Assembly: GCF_011075055.1 (NCBI RefSeq)
Contig: NC_058146.1
Location: forward strand, 15,104,320 to 15,168,319
Direction: 5' to 3'
DNA: 64,000 nt
From: Mangifera indica
Taxonomy: Eukaryota; Streptophyta; Magnoliopsida; Sapindales; Anacardiaceae
Part shown: in pieces, positions 32,601 through 44,396 of the stretch
Layout: the number at the start of each line of letters is the position of its first letter
How positions within the stretch are numbered: the first letter of the stretch is position 1
Notes under the pieces: generated by a model
What the model was told of the DNA's origin: nothing
Databases searched by the model: none
Seen by the model: only the letters and a program-made list of their open reading frames with translations
Position numbers and translations under genes: made by a program

Positions 32601-33680
32601 TTATATCTTCCTTGAAAGTTTTAGATGTTCAAATGTCACAGAGGTATTGGTACCAAATGCTTCGTGAATAGATTAAGAAGAAAAAGAATTAAACTTATTA
32701 TACAAACTGAAGAAGAATGAAAAATGCACTACTGCTACAAGTATGTATCTTGGAATTAGGCCAACTGATTAATTTTAAAAATCTAGACAATAATTGTAAG
32801 TAATTGATGAAAGTAATTGAAAGTCTTGACTGAATAGTTTCTTTCCTGATTTAAATGCATATGTTTCCTATTCATCTGGTGTTTAAAATTCTATTTTGTT
32901 CAGAGATTTATCTTACAATTATTTTTTCAGTTATGATTTGATGTACTATATCGCTAGCAATTTTACTTCATACTTCGAAGTATAATTGATCTTTGCATTG
33001 GACTGAACAGGAATCTAGCGGCCAGCAATTTCATTTTTGACAGCTCAAACATCTGGTTGGTTATAGTTCATTTTTCAATATATAACTAGAAGTATATAGT
33101 CTCAGCAATGGGATATGTTGTGCTTTAACAAACATAACTGGTAATGTTCTCTGTGCCCTTCAGTATTCTCCCCGGATTGAATTGTTTGCAGAGAAATTTC
33201 CCCTGCAGTAAGAATGCTCCGTGTTGTAAGCTTCTTTCTTTCAGCTGTGTAACTGTTTTATAAAATTTAGTATATTACCAATTTACCTTTCTACTATATT
33301 GTTGTTGTTGCTCTGTAAATTGTTTGTTCATTAAGCTCTAGTTTGGACAACAAGGCCAAACTGATAGCATAGTATATGTTTGCAATATGCAGATTCAAGT
33401 TTTGTAGTCTAGTGTGGTGGTGAAGAAATGAAAGTTGATAGCATAGTGTACAAGGCTGATAACAATGATATTGTTGGAGCTTCTTCTAATCTAATTGATG
33501 CAGAAAAACTGGCAATTAGTGATGCCAGTTTGTTTTCTGATAGGCAATCAACCGATTCAACACACATGTTCAAAATACTAGCTCACAAGTGACTGGCACA
33601 GCAACCCCAAAGCTTTATCAGTCTTCAAGGCAATCCCCTGAATCACTTAGATATTGTGGACTCATCTGTGTAATTTAGTA

Positions 33681-34939
33681 TCTTGAAAAACAAAGGCCTT
33701 CATCAAGTATTGATTGGTATGAAAATGCTAACTGATGACCGATCTTAGTTTAAAATTTCTACTATGCTTTCCTTGCAAGCAACTGCAACATTAATATTTG
33801 TGATTTCTCTCCTATGATTTACAATATAAAAGTTAAAAGTTTCAGAACAAAATATTAATTTTAAAACTTTATGTTCAAGAAATCATCATGTAAAATGTTT
33901 TTCAGGTTTTGCCTTTTCATCACATAATCCTCATCACAAACCTATATGCAAAGTCCTCCACCTAATGTTCTATTGGTGCATTGGATGGAATCGTTTAATT
34001 TGATACCATTTGTTGGACACTCGAACCTTAATAAATGCTAATTTGATCTGTTCCACTCGAAAGCATAGACCCAATAACATTTATGGAGTTCTCGTAGCAT
34101 TTTGGGCCAACTTGCACCTTGTTGGTATAGCATGTCCCATTGCATCAAACCCACCAACATGTTCCTCCAACTAGTCATCAAATAAAAGAACACCAAAAAA
34201 TCCCTAGAAGCTAGGGTTGGATTCAATCTGACCCGAATCTGAGTTTAGACTTATTTGAATTGATTAGAGATACAGTCGATTGAGATGAATGGTACACTAG
34301 TAGGATAAATAGAGTTACGATTGGGATAAATAGTATTGTCAAGGGGTGATTTAAACTGGATTGTAGTCTAACTACCCAATTGAGACTCTAGTTCAAATCA
34401 AGTCAAACACCAATTCAAGTCAAACCGACTCAGTTTGAATCCACCCCTACTAGAAGCTAACTCCATAGTCGATCATTACAATTGTATAAAACAACTTTTC
34501 CCACCAACAGGCATCATTAAGCTCAACACTTACTGAAGTTGAGAGATTGTTTTTACCAGTACAACTAATTCTAATGAGATCTCCACATAACAATTCATTG
34601 CGCATATATGTTGATCCATCTATGTTCAAAGCATGCTTTTAAAAACCAGCAATCCAATCAATTGAATTGTCACCCGTTAACAAAAATAGTTACGGTTTGC
34701 TTAAAAAGAGTTTTTGAAGTTAGACCAAATTGGATTGGAAGATTTGAATTGGGTTACATAAAAAAATAATTTTTTTAAAATTCATTATTGGAACTTAAAC
34801 CAAAGTTTCTCATCTATCAATTTTAAGCTTTTATACCATCAAATTAAATTTATTTTAATGATAAAATAATTTCGATTATATATTTAATGATAAATTATAC
34901 CAAATTCATTATTATTTTTGTAGTGTCAAAATGGACAAA
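33681..34939. other. Spacer with LTR-like/PBS-like junction (U2)
   Basis: No gene. At 33997-34020 the minus strand reads gtccaacaaatggtatcaaa, an LTR-end plus Copia-type primer-site junction as in U1 (19030) and U3 (56780). The remainder parallels 18700-19957. Confidence 0.45.
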
Positions 34940-35223
34940 CTACCTTGTCCACTAAGTTAATGTCCTATCCAATTCCAAAAATATTGGTAGTGTCAAAATG
35001 CTACCTTACTGGAATTTTCCCATTCAAATTGTTGTAGGACAAGTTGAACTTTGAGAGATAATCCAACAAAGTGATTTATGCAAGAATCTCTCCACTCAAA
35101 TCGTTGAAACTAAGGTCTAATGACTACAAAACAAATAATTATCTATCGCTCTTCGGAATCTCACTATAGAGACAATTACGTGAGAGATTGAGTATACGAT
35201 GTTCCAGTAAAGTTCTTATTTCA
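34940..35223 (-). pseudogene. Antisense LRR receptor-like protein fragment, U2
   Basis: The minus strand reads LDLSFNDLSGEILA (complement of about 35090-35130), then FNLSYNNLNGKIP and the HFD cap. It is the same fragment as at 19958-20248 with different stops. It is too short and broken to be functional. Confidence 0.68.
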
Positions 35224-36180
35224 ACTAGAAATAGATTCACAAATAACTAATTGCAAATTTGAGATAACACTCAATCACATAATGTTACATCATTATTGAT
35301 GAATACTCATTATAAAGTCAGATAGTATTACTCATGTGTAAAACAACTTATAAAAGTAAGGTGAGATTATTTGTATTGAGCTCTAATTCAAAGTACATGA
35401 TAAAAATGCAAGTCATAATTATTACATTCGTAAAGGAATATTTAAACATCAAACTATCATGCTCATATTTATCATTATAATTTAAAGTACATGAAAAAAA
35501 TGTAAGTCATAATAATTACTTTTATGTGATTTTTTTTATATTCTAACTAGAGATTTTTGTTTCTAATATTTATTGACATTCATGTAGGAACTCAAAATTA
35601 AATTATTTTGAGCTAACGAATTCCTTCTTAACTATCACTTTTTTCTGCATACAAACAACATATGACTAATTTAGCTTATTATACATGACATAAATAGTCA
35701 CACCATATGTATCCGTATCAGATTCAACCATGACATCTCAAGTCGAACAATTAATGGTGAACTAATACAATCCTATGATGAATCATTGACTACATTTTAC
35801 ATGTCCATGTGATTCATCGTTATTGGTTATATTTGAAAAATAGTTTACTAAATGTTAATTTATACTAATGCCCTAATGATACAACTTTCACAATTATCCA
35901 CACTAATATCATCTCATGATAGTTAACAACAGCATTTAGAGTGTCTATTATGTGATGTCATTGCCCAATTGGCATCACCTATGTAACGTAAGGAACACTT
36001 CAATAATATGATCTTCCAAAGATCTATATTATCCAAATAATTCACATTCATACAATATATTTAATGAATAAATAAATAAAGTTAAGATAATATACAAGCG
36101 AAATACAAAACACTTTATTAACACAAGATGAAATGTCTTGAAAATGATAATGTAATCGGTTCCTAGGGCATATACTAACA
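35224..36180. other. AT-rich paralogous spacer (U2)
   Basis: No gene. Parallels 20249-21180 and 58019-58910. Confidence 0.55.
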
Positions 36181-37600
36181 AATCCTATATAAGGACCAAT
36201 AAATCAACATAAGAATATATATTAAATTAGGAAACCATATATTTAGGATATACTTGAATATAGGAAACTATATATTTGGAATATATTATGTTAAATTGAG
36301 TTTATAATGCAAGTCAAGAGGTGAAGACTTATGTTATCTAATAAACAAAATGTATGAAAATGAGTTAAAGGGTACCATTGACAAGATGACGACATGAGTG
36401 TATCGAACTAATGAACACATTTTTCCACGTAGATGAGGGTATGAGTGTACCAAACTAATAAACTCATCTTTTCACGTAGATGATGGTGTGAGCATACCTA
36501 ACTAATGAATTTATCTTTCCACGTAGGTGACTATGTGAGTGTGTCAAATTAATAAAATCATTTTTTCAGGTAAGTGATAGTGTGCGTATATCAAACTAAT
36601 AAACTCAATTTTTCACATAGGTGACATTATGAGTGTGCGGTCAAATTAATAAACTTATCTTTTTACATAGGTGATGATGTGAGTGTGCCAAAAGAAAATA
36701 CCGATATGAATGCTTGACTCTGATACCATTATAAAAATTGAATAAATTGTATTTTTTGTATATTAAATTATCAAAATAATACATAAATTTATACAAGTCC
36801 ATAATCCTATATATTAAAAAATATATATAAATCAACATAATAAATATACAATAATGCAAAACAAGATTATGCATTATTCTACAAAAATAATGCCCCCAAG
36901 GAGACATTTATTGTGTTTTTGGTTTGTGTGTTAGCAAATTCGATAAGGGCATTTGGAAAATGCTCTCTACATGTTGGCTACTACGATTTTGCGTTTAGAG
37001 TCTGGCGATTGTTTGTGTTTCTTCCCTTGCAACTGCTACTAGTGTTGTTCTCTCTGTCTGCTATGCTATTGTTTTGCATCCTCTATTTTGCCTTTCTCTC
37101 TTGCATTCAAAAGATAGTATTGGCCCCTTTTGAGCTTGTTTATTTATTTTTTTAATTTTTGGTTGTTTTGTTTTTCTCTCATCTTAATCTCTATCTTTGG
37201 AACTCTTTAGATAGAGAGTCAAGAGGAGAAGATTCCCCCCTCTACCCTTTTTTTTATGGTGTTCTCTTCCCCCTTATCCAAGGGGGGATGTGTGTTTGTC
37301 CCTTGAGTAAAGGTTTGGCTTTGGCCTTGCTCACTGGCTTCATGTGTTGTATAGTCTATTGCTAGCTTGTTGCCCTTTTAGAGTGTAACAAAGTTGAGTT
37401 TAGGTTATTTTCCTACCCTGACTAGGTTTTTTTTGTTTTATTTACTCTTTTTTATCGAAAAAAAAAACGGCATAACAAGAAATCATATGTTAAAAATATA
37501 TATTAACCTGGAAAAACATATATTTATGATATATTATAATATAAAAAATCATATATTTTAAATATATTTTAATATTATCAATGATAATGAATCCTCATAT
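36181..37600 (-). mobile_element. Copia-type LTR element remnant at the U2/U3 border
   Basis: Same element as 21181-22165. The left LTR and purine tract are eroded near 36290 (aatatattatgttaaattga). The interior of about 430 bp has the ~60-bp repeats. The best-preserved primer-site motif of the window, TGGTATCAGAG (minus strand), lies at 36718-36728 beside an LTR end near 36735. The right LTR (about 36735-37600) is split by the poly(A) retroposon at 36866-37469. Confidence 0.62.
36866..37469 (+). mobile_element. Poly(A) retroposon, U3 copy
   Basis: Second copy of the 4541-5138 element, in the same place of the same LTR, with A-run 37458-37467. The target duplication is gcaaaacaag (36856-36865) and gcataacaag (37470-37479). 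Open frames inside (36913-37155, 37159-37365) are T-rich and hydrophobic, with no recognisable domain. Confidence 0.75.
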
Positions 37601-37776
37601 TATTGAGTATTTACTTTTACAATGATAATTAGTCATGTTAGGATATGAATTAACATGGTGCACAAATTTCCAACATAACTTGAAATTTATGAATAGTATC
37701 AGGGCAACAAATAAAATAGGATATATCAAGACCTCAAGGGAGGACCAACACAAATTAGAAAATAAATTTTTTTAAA

Positions 37777-37895
37777 GGGAAATTGAAATTTTTACCCTTA
37801 TTTTAATTTGTATATACATATATGCCACTCATCTCAAAGTTTAAACAAATATACCATAACAGTAATCTACTTCTCTAAAATACCCTTCTTGATAC
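37777..37895 (+). repeat. Left terminal inverted repeat of the MULE
   Basis: About 119 bp, pairing with 44280-44396. The outermost 30 bases differ at only a few positions; the middle part has indels. Confidence 0.88.
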
Positions 37896-39254
37896 AACCC
37901 ATGTAGAGATTCTCTCTTTTTTTCTACAATTTTAAAAGATATTTTGCGTTAATGAAAACTATTTGAAACAACATAATATATAATATGATAATAATTAAAA
38001 ATTAAGATAATGAGATAGTCATTGATCACTTTCAACATGAGCTAGAAGTCAAATATGATAGAAAATTAATTTACAAGGGGAAAAAGGAAGGGTTGGCATC
38101 AATGCCAACGCTGGCTTTTTCCATTAATAATTGACGCCAACCTACTTCCTCTGGACTTAACTTTTAAAAATGCCACGTTTTCAACAAATATAATGAATAT
38201 ACATGAATAATGCATCAAGAGGGAAATTATAATGAATATATATGAATAATGCACTGACTTGAATAATTCATTGACAACCAGAGAATATATTCCTTATGTT
38301 CTTGTTTGCTTCCCTTTTTACCTTTCACGTGGAAGCCTTGCTTGCTTTCATATATGTGAATGTTTTTGCAAATATTTTTTGCAAAAGTATTTACTTGCTT
38401 GTTTCCATATTTTCTCCAAAAGTATTTGCTTTCACATAGATCATCGGATTGTTTTCTCATGCACGAAGAAAATCAAGCAAACAACTTCATCGATTATTGG
38501 TACTATTAACGTAATGGCAAGAAGATAGGTTAGGTTTTGTTATATCAAATGGAAGCAAAATTATATCATATCAAATTCAATTTGGTCCAAATTCAATGTA
38601 TATTGAATTTTAATTTGGTCCGAATTTAAATTAATTTGATTTGATTGGATTAGTTTGAAATTGAAATTAAAATTAATATGAAATTGATCAAATTAATTTG
38701 AAAATTGCAATGGGTGAGTAGAGTGGTTGGTTGAAACACCTACACTTGGCGAGAATGCCAAGCTTTCCCATAATTCTTCTATTTCACTTATTTATTCTTT
38801 TTAATTTATTTTCTTTACTGCTCACCTATCCATGCTTGTATTCTTATATTTCACTCATCTATTTTTTTACTACTCACCTATCCATGCTTGTAATTCAGTA
38901 GATTTTATTTTAGTATGCTGGTAATTCAAATCTAAAATGTAGCTTAAATGATATTTAAAATTCAAGAATGGTAATCTTACATCAAATATTATAAACACTC
39001 AAATTTAACTATTTTTATGAAAAATGACGCCATGCATATTAATTTACTAGTAATCCAATTTTTTTTTTTTTAATGTTACATTAGCTGATACCAATTATGT
39101 TAATTTAATAATGATAATCCAGTTTGTTTGATTAATCTTTGATTAAAATGATTATCTTTCATTAATGTAATTTAACAAATAATATATATTTTCAGGCACT
39201 TGCAATCAACTACTAAAAAAAGGCGTATAGTTCCATGATGCATACAGATTCTGA
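37896..39254. other. MULE left arm, non-coding
   Basis: No credible gene. Perfect short inverted repeats GTTGGCATCAATGCCAAC (38090) and CTTGGCGAGAATGCCAAG (38747) are notable. A frame at 38259-38528 is AT-rich and matches nothing I know. The minus strand of 38227-38460 is also a chance frame. Confidence 0.5.
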
Positions 39255-41390
39255 GTGCATATGTCACTTCAAACAAAGATGGACACTGTGACTATAATTA
39301 GGAATAAACTAATATTTACTCAGAAAGCTATTTTTCAGACAACCTGTTTCAAACATTTATTAGATTTGGCAGAGCCACGGTTTAGTGTCGTATTTATTCA
39401 AGTGATGTTATTTCATATAATTAATTGCAGGAACCCAGACAAAGAAATGTGGTTCAGAATAAATGGTGTTGAGTTTTGATTCAGCCCTGTGGAGTTTGCA
39501 CTAGTCACTAGTCTAATTTTCGGGGAGGACATTGACGTGTCCAATTACGTTGATTGCACGGGGACGTCTCGACTGAGAGAGGAATACTTCTCAAACATTC
39601 ACAGGTTGTTATCCCATGGGGAGAATGAGCAAGCATTTGACAATGAAATTTAGGGAGACAATGATGACAACATAATGAAGTTCGCAGTCTTGTATTATGC
39701 GTTTACGAGATTATTAGGGGTGAACAACAGAACCAAAATACCTTATCATTTTTTACATTTAGTGGACAATTTAGATGCATTTAGTCGATATTTATGGGGA
39801 TAGTGACATGGAATAAATCAGTTGAATCGATGCGGAAGGGTATCCATAACAAATATCAGTATTGTGTTAAACACTACCCGTTATATACAAGTCTGCTCCC
39901 ACTTTTTAGTTACAATATTTTGGGATACCCGATTACTTTCCAAGTAAGTATCACGTAATAGATAAAGTTTACATTCACACCGACAATTGAAAATACTAAC
40001 CATAAATGTTGTACATTGTATAGTATTAGATTTATGAGATGATTCAAAATCTATCACCTTATGTCCATCTGGAAGCAAATGATCAAATCTCCTGTATTCT
40101 GAAATAAAAGACAATTGTACTACCAATCTGGGATAACATATCAATACTTTGGGATGCTTATCCGGTAAGTTGCTCATTGATAGATTTATATTTTATTATT
40201 TTATCTTGTATTTTATTAATTTTTATAAATTTCCTTCATGTTCCAAAAGGAGATTACAACTACATTACATCCGATCGAGACTGAGCGTAACTCTGAGTAG
40301 TACATTCAGGTTCTAAAGTTTATAGGAGAATAGACACCACCAATATCATTAGATGACGAGTCTATAGATTTAAACGATGATGATGACATCTAGTCAAATA
40401 GTCCTATTGCCTTTCAGACAGCCCCCAGAAGGTCTTCACAGTCCTTCATTGCTTCTATATGAATATCATCATCACGAGGTGCCCAAGCCATTGTATTGTA
40501 TAGGCATCCTCTCCACGGGTGTCATCCTCTCGCACTGCATACCCCCAAAAGTCACATAGAACCTCTGATAATATACGTGTATCTCCTCCACGGATGTCTA
40601 CCTCTTATGCCTCTTATCCTCGAGAGCATTAGAGGGATAAGCTTGCAAGACACTCAATTCATGAGACATTGTGTAGTGGTGTATCATATGACTATCTTTA
40701 ACAAATCTTAATGGAACATGGAAAAGGCATCAACTCTCAGATACAATAACAATTGGACTAGTATGCTACAATGATGCGCACAGAGTAAGAATGACAGGTA
40801 TTGGTGTTTCCTGGGGAGATGTAGGAGTAGTGGTAGCAGCAGACATCAATGTTTCATGGGGATATGCAAGCACATTGGCAACAATAGGCATCGATGTCTC
40901 ATAGGGAGATACGGGAGCAATGGCAATATCAAACATTGATGCTTCAAGAGGAGATGCAGGAACTCCAATCATCATTAAATAATCGAATTACAAAACTTGA
41001 GGATTCTTATTTCAAGCATCAGAATCAAAACAGGTTATTATCTACTATACTTATTTTTTATTTCAATTAGTTATGTTATAAAATAATGATAAGCATAATT
41101 TTTTTTTGCAATTGGACGACTCATCGGAGGATGATGTTCAATAACAAGCATAGGATCAACCTACAACTATTTAGAAGTCGATAACAATTAAAAAAGTGTC
41201 AGCATTTGGATGTGTGCTATGAAAAGGAAAACAATTGGTAAGTCCATTCACAGATCCAACAACGGCAAAAAAGAACAAACAACCCATACTTGAGGACAGT
41301 CATCTGGACTCGCAATTGGTTGAGGCTTACTCAAAGTTCTTATTGTGGTATCGTTGTGCGTCAAATAATGACATTTGACATGTCTTCCTT
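39255..41390 (+). pseudogene. DUF1985-type cargo gene of the MULE, decayed, no Ulp1 domain left
   Basis: The DUF1985 block runs from about 39330: TTCFKHLLDLAEPRFS, NPDKEMWFRINGVEF, a TGA where CGA would read Arg, then FSPVEFALVTSLIFGEDIDV and YAFTRLLGVNN. After a one-base shift near 39799 it continues TWNKSVESMRKGIHNKYQYC and LLPLFSYNILGYPITFQ. Later exon-like blocks: IWDNISILWDAYP (40117), EITTTLHPIETERNSE (40251), a coiled-coil-like MQELQSSLNNRITKLEDSYF (about 40946) and SPFTDPTTAKKNKQPILEDS (about 41243) leading to FLLWYRC. This order parallels the left-edge gene (NPLRGRAKW, FLTWYT), but here the Ulp1 catalytic domain is absent; the transposase tail begins instead. At least four stops or shifts occur. 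Confidence 0.75.
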
Positions 41391-41544
41391 AGGGAACCAA
41401 CTGGAATGACAACCTATATGAGCAAATCATAGTGGACTCAAATTGTAACACCGGGGCAATGGTTGGAAAACATAGTATACACCCTTCCTTTGTATTAGTT
41501 CATATTAGTTATCACTTTCAACTTATGGTGTAATTTATCTGTGT

Positions 41545-43329
41545 ACACAACACATCAAAGCTTTCATGGGAATGCTCCGTAAATCCTCCAAAGTGGGCAT
41601 GTGCCCATCTTTCATACCTAATGTTGGTCAAATAGGTTACTGCAACAGGATTTACTTGAGTAATTTTACTCATAATAGCTTGAAAGTCCTTGAGGCAATA
41701 TGTCTTAGCAACTTGAAAGTTCTTGAGGTGATATGTCTTAGTAGCTTTCTAAAATAATCTTTCAATATGTTTGGTTTTTTTCAACTGCGAACGCATATTA
41801 CCCTTTATATGGTAATGACAAAACCTATGACAAACATAAGGCATTACGTTCGCAACCAATGTAATTATTGAATGATGGTGCTCAGAAATAATGCCCAAAT
41901 CTGACAAATCACCAATGCACATGCAAAAGTATGTCAAAAAGGGCATCCATATATTTATTCCCTCATTGTGCCCAATACCGAATATGAGCGGATAAATTTG
42001 ATTATTACAATCCTTCGTAACAGCAATGAAAAGAGACCTAGGATACTTTCCCTTTAAGTGTGAAACATCAATGCATATCATCGGGCGATAGAATTATTGG
42101 AGCCCTCTTATTGAATACCTCATACACATGAAGAAAAACTTGAGCCTATTTTTCAGATCGATATCAATACGTGTCACAGTTCTTGGGTTCTAAAACTTCA
42201 AATTATGACAATACTCGCATAATAGACTTAAAGACTATTTTGGAGATCCTCGTAATGTATTTATTGCATATGTTTTGGCACACCATGTTTGCGTGTAGAT
42301 ATGTCGATTCTGTACCTATGTGTCATGTCTGAAATAATTTTCTTTGGTCAATAAATACGATCAACCACAAATATTGACTTAAGTATGTTCCCTAACGATT
42401 CTACACCAGTTTGTCTATAGTGCGGCAATATTTGATCTCGCAGATAAGTGTATGTCTCATTCATACGTTGTAAGGCCCAATAGTCTTCATTTTACTCTCT
42501 CGTTGCTTGTCCTTACCATTTACATTGTGGGTGTACGCACTTAAGTTCATACCGTATATTATCAGAGGACCAACCTTCCATTGAATTCATGTCTCTAAGG
42601 CATATGTTCAAAATAATGCTTTCAATCCTACCTTCGAGTTATAAAAACCCATCGCTTACAAATGGTTACCCCTTTGTGTTGCCCGATTACTAATACCTGC
42701 ATTCTCAATATCAACAGCAAACTCAGGAACCTATTGAAATAAATTTGAATAATGGATGTGACTTGGATATACTCTAATATTCATAAAGTCATGACGTCTT
42801 ATGCTACATTCAACCCCCTCATTACAAGCATGACTTTGACTTCTACCAATGCTTGGCTCAAAACACCATACATGTCCTCATCAAACCACGAGAATTTTTC
42901 ATTGTCATCATTTTCATTACCTTCTACTTTATAATCCTCATCCATGTCATCATCATTATTATCATCAACACCATAATTTCCACCAAACTCTTGAAAACTT
43001 TGTGGATGTGCCCACTCATCGGTCAGATGATTTTTCCTTTCTTCCTCATGAACATCTTTGGCTTATTGATTGTCTCTTCCATCAATTAGATTCTCGGTAA
43101 CATAAAATTTTGTATATCCTTGTGAATTTCTTGCTACAACTATCAAAAACTCCACATCATCATCTTCTACAATCTCTATCGGACCCATATCATCTAGGGT
43201 AAATACACGCACATTTAACTGACTTCGATCGAGTCTTAGTCAATAGCCAATTCTTGTAATGAATCCTTCAAAATCAACATTTGTGTCAATACACATCCCT
43301 GTATTATTCCCACCAATATATTTTGTCAT
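41545..43329 (-). pseudogene. mudrA-like MULE transposase, broken
   Basis: The minus-strand start ATG is at 43329 (MTKYIGGNN), with an N-terminal MuDR-type domain (VFTLDDMGPIEIVEDDDVEF) and an acidic stretch (DDNNDDDMDEDY). The middle (about 42080-42750) is interrupted by several stops. The catalytic part (42081-41749) reads ICIDVSHLKGKYPRSLFIAV, KDCNNQIYPLIFGIGHNEG, CIGDLSDLGIISEHHHSI and VCHRFCHYHIKGNM, then near 41600 YERWAHAHF. The first acidic residue (Asp, 42067-42069) is present. In MULEs the second is the Asp of a (I/L)(I/S)SD motif; here it is Glu (ISEHH, codon 41881-41883). The CHxxFCxxH-type motif is kept. Early stops plus this substitution indicate a dead enzyme. Confidence 0.85.
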
Positions 43330-44279
43330 ATTATCATCACCTTCAATCTATTGGCCTTCATAGCGAATCTTAAATACAACTTTTTCGTCATGACTAAAAA
43401 TAAACCTAAAAACATAAAAACTCCAAATTGCACTAGTTTACAATTTCTTCAAATTAAGCCCCAAATGCAATACCAATGCAACCAAGCTTCATACATACGT
43501 ATTTATAACACATTAAACTATTATATCATCTAGTGATGTATAAATATTGATCAAGACAAGATAATAAAAAACTAAAGAAAATGACAGTGAAAATTGTGTA
43601 ATTTTTTATGCAACTCTCTGCCAAGATAAGGAAAACAATACACACACGAGCACCAAATTAGAATAAACAAGCGTAAAAAAAAAAAAAAGGAATTAAGTGC
43701 AATGGAAGAAAACAAAAATAAATAAATAAATTCAGTGAGGCCCGGGGGGTTGGCATAAAAACCAACCTATTATTCGTCTGGAATTTTTTCAGGCCTAAAT
43801 TTTGGTATTTTATAACTATCAATACAATATTAAACAATATTATAATAACTTTAAGTAATAGAAACGACATGAAATAATATCATTAAACAATCAACAACAT
43901 AAACTCATAACAAAATTAAATTTTGCATGAAATTATGAACATGAATTTACCATATTTATTTCATTTTCAATTATTCATAAAGAAAACACATAACATATAA
44001 GCTTGGGTCAAAACTGACCTAAATGTGGATGATTTTGCTATAAAATCTTACAGTAAATGTTAATTCTCTTAATAAATTTAGCAATTTTCGTTTCTCTCTC
44101 TCTTGTGTCCAAATTGAATCATTTATAATGGGTTTCTCACAGATTTTATTATTCAATCAGGTGTCTTCTTTGATGAAAAATTTATTTTTTTCATGCTGCA
44201 AGGATTCCTTCGTCACTTAAACGCTGAGGAAGAAAAGAGAAAAAGTTACAGAGAAAAAGAGAGAATTCATGTATTAGTC
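43330..44279. other. MULE right arm, non-coding
   Basis: No gene. Contains a short inverted repeat ggttggcataaaaaccaacc (43749) and A/T runs, then the right terminal repeat. Confidence 0.5.
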
Positions 44280-44396
44280 ACATCAAGAAGGGTATTTTAG
44301 AAAAGTAAATTATTATTATTATAGTATATTTATTTCAGTTTTACGATAAATAATATATATCCACAAATTAAAGCAAGGTAAAATTTTCAATTTCCC
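44280..44396 (-). repeat. Right terminal inverted repeat of the MULE
   Basis: About 117 bp, complement of 37777-37895, ending in aatttccc. Confidence 0.88.

Larger units (their letters stand above)
31010..33680 (+). pseudogene. LRR-malectin receptor kinase pseudogene, U2 (interrupted and deleted)
   Basis: Same family as 15330-18700. Pieces: LNCLGRNFAYNKNAPHC (31065), a malectin piece VYEADN-like ending at 31370, where the MOR1 fragment begins, then after the foreign block DLSYNYFFS (32905), NLAASNFIFDSSNIW (33010), LPGLNCLQRNFPCSKNAP (33170), CGGEEMKVDSIVYKADNNDI (33417) and LYQSSRQSPESLRYCGL (33611). At 33662 the sequence jumps to the part that in U1 lies after the kinase exon (18685), so malectin end, membrane segment and kinase start are deleted. 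Nonsense codons are present (for example TAG before VWW at 33411). Confidence 0.72.
37777..44396. mobile_element. Complete 6.6-kb MULE with long terminal inverted repeats, nested in U3
   Basis: Left end GGGAAATTGAAATTTTTACC and right end (complement) GGGAAATTGAAAATTTTACC. The inverted repeats run about 117-119 bp each (37777-37895; 44280-44396) and share attttaatttgt and ctaaaatacccttcttgat. A 9-bp target duplication with one mismatch flanks it: ttttttaaa (37768-37776) and tttttcaaa (44397-44405). Paralogous empty sites exist in U1 (about 5450-5460), U2 (22330) and U4 (60055). Contents: a DUF1985-type gene on the plus strand and a mudrA-like transposase on the minus strand, tail to tail. Both are broken, so the element is not autonomous now. 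Confidence 0.92.

Noticed and set aside
38090..38107. Short perfect hairpins (GTTGGCATCAATGCCAAC and similar) as possible microRNA precursors
   Set aside because: Stems of only 7-8 bp, without a longer foldback around them.
41566..41757. Plus-strand frame of 63 codons containing a repeated NLKVLEVICLS-type phrase
   Set aside because: It is antisense to the transposase tail; a short local duplication explains the repeat.
42752..43100. Three plus-strand frames of 60-83 codons
   Set aside because: Shadows of the acidic N-terminal part of the minus-strand transposase.
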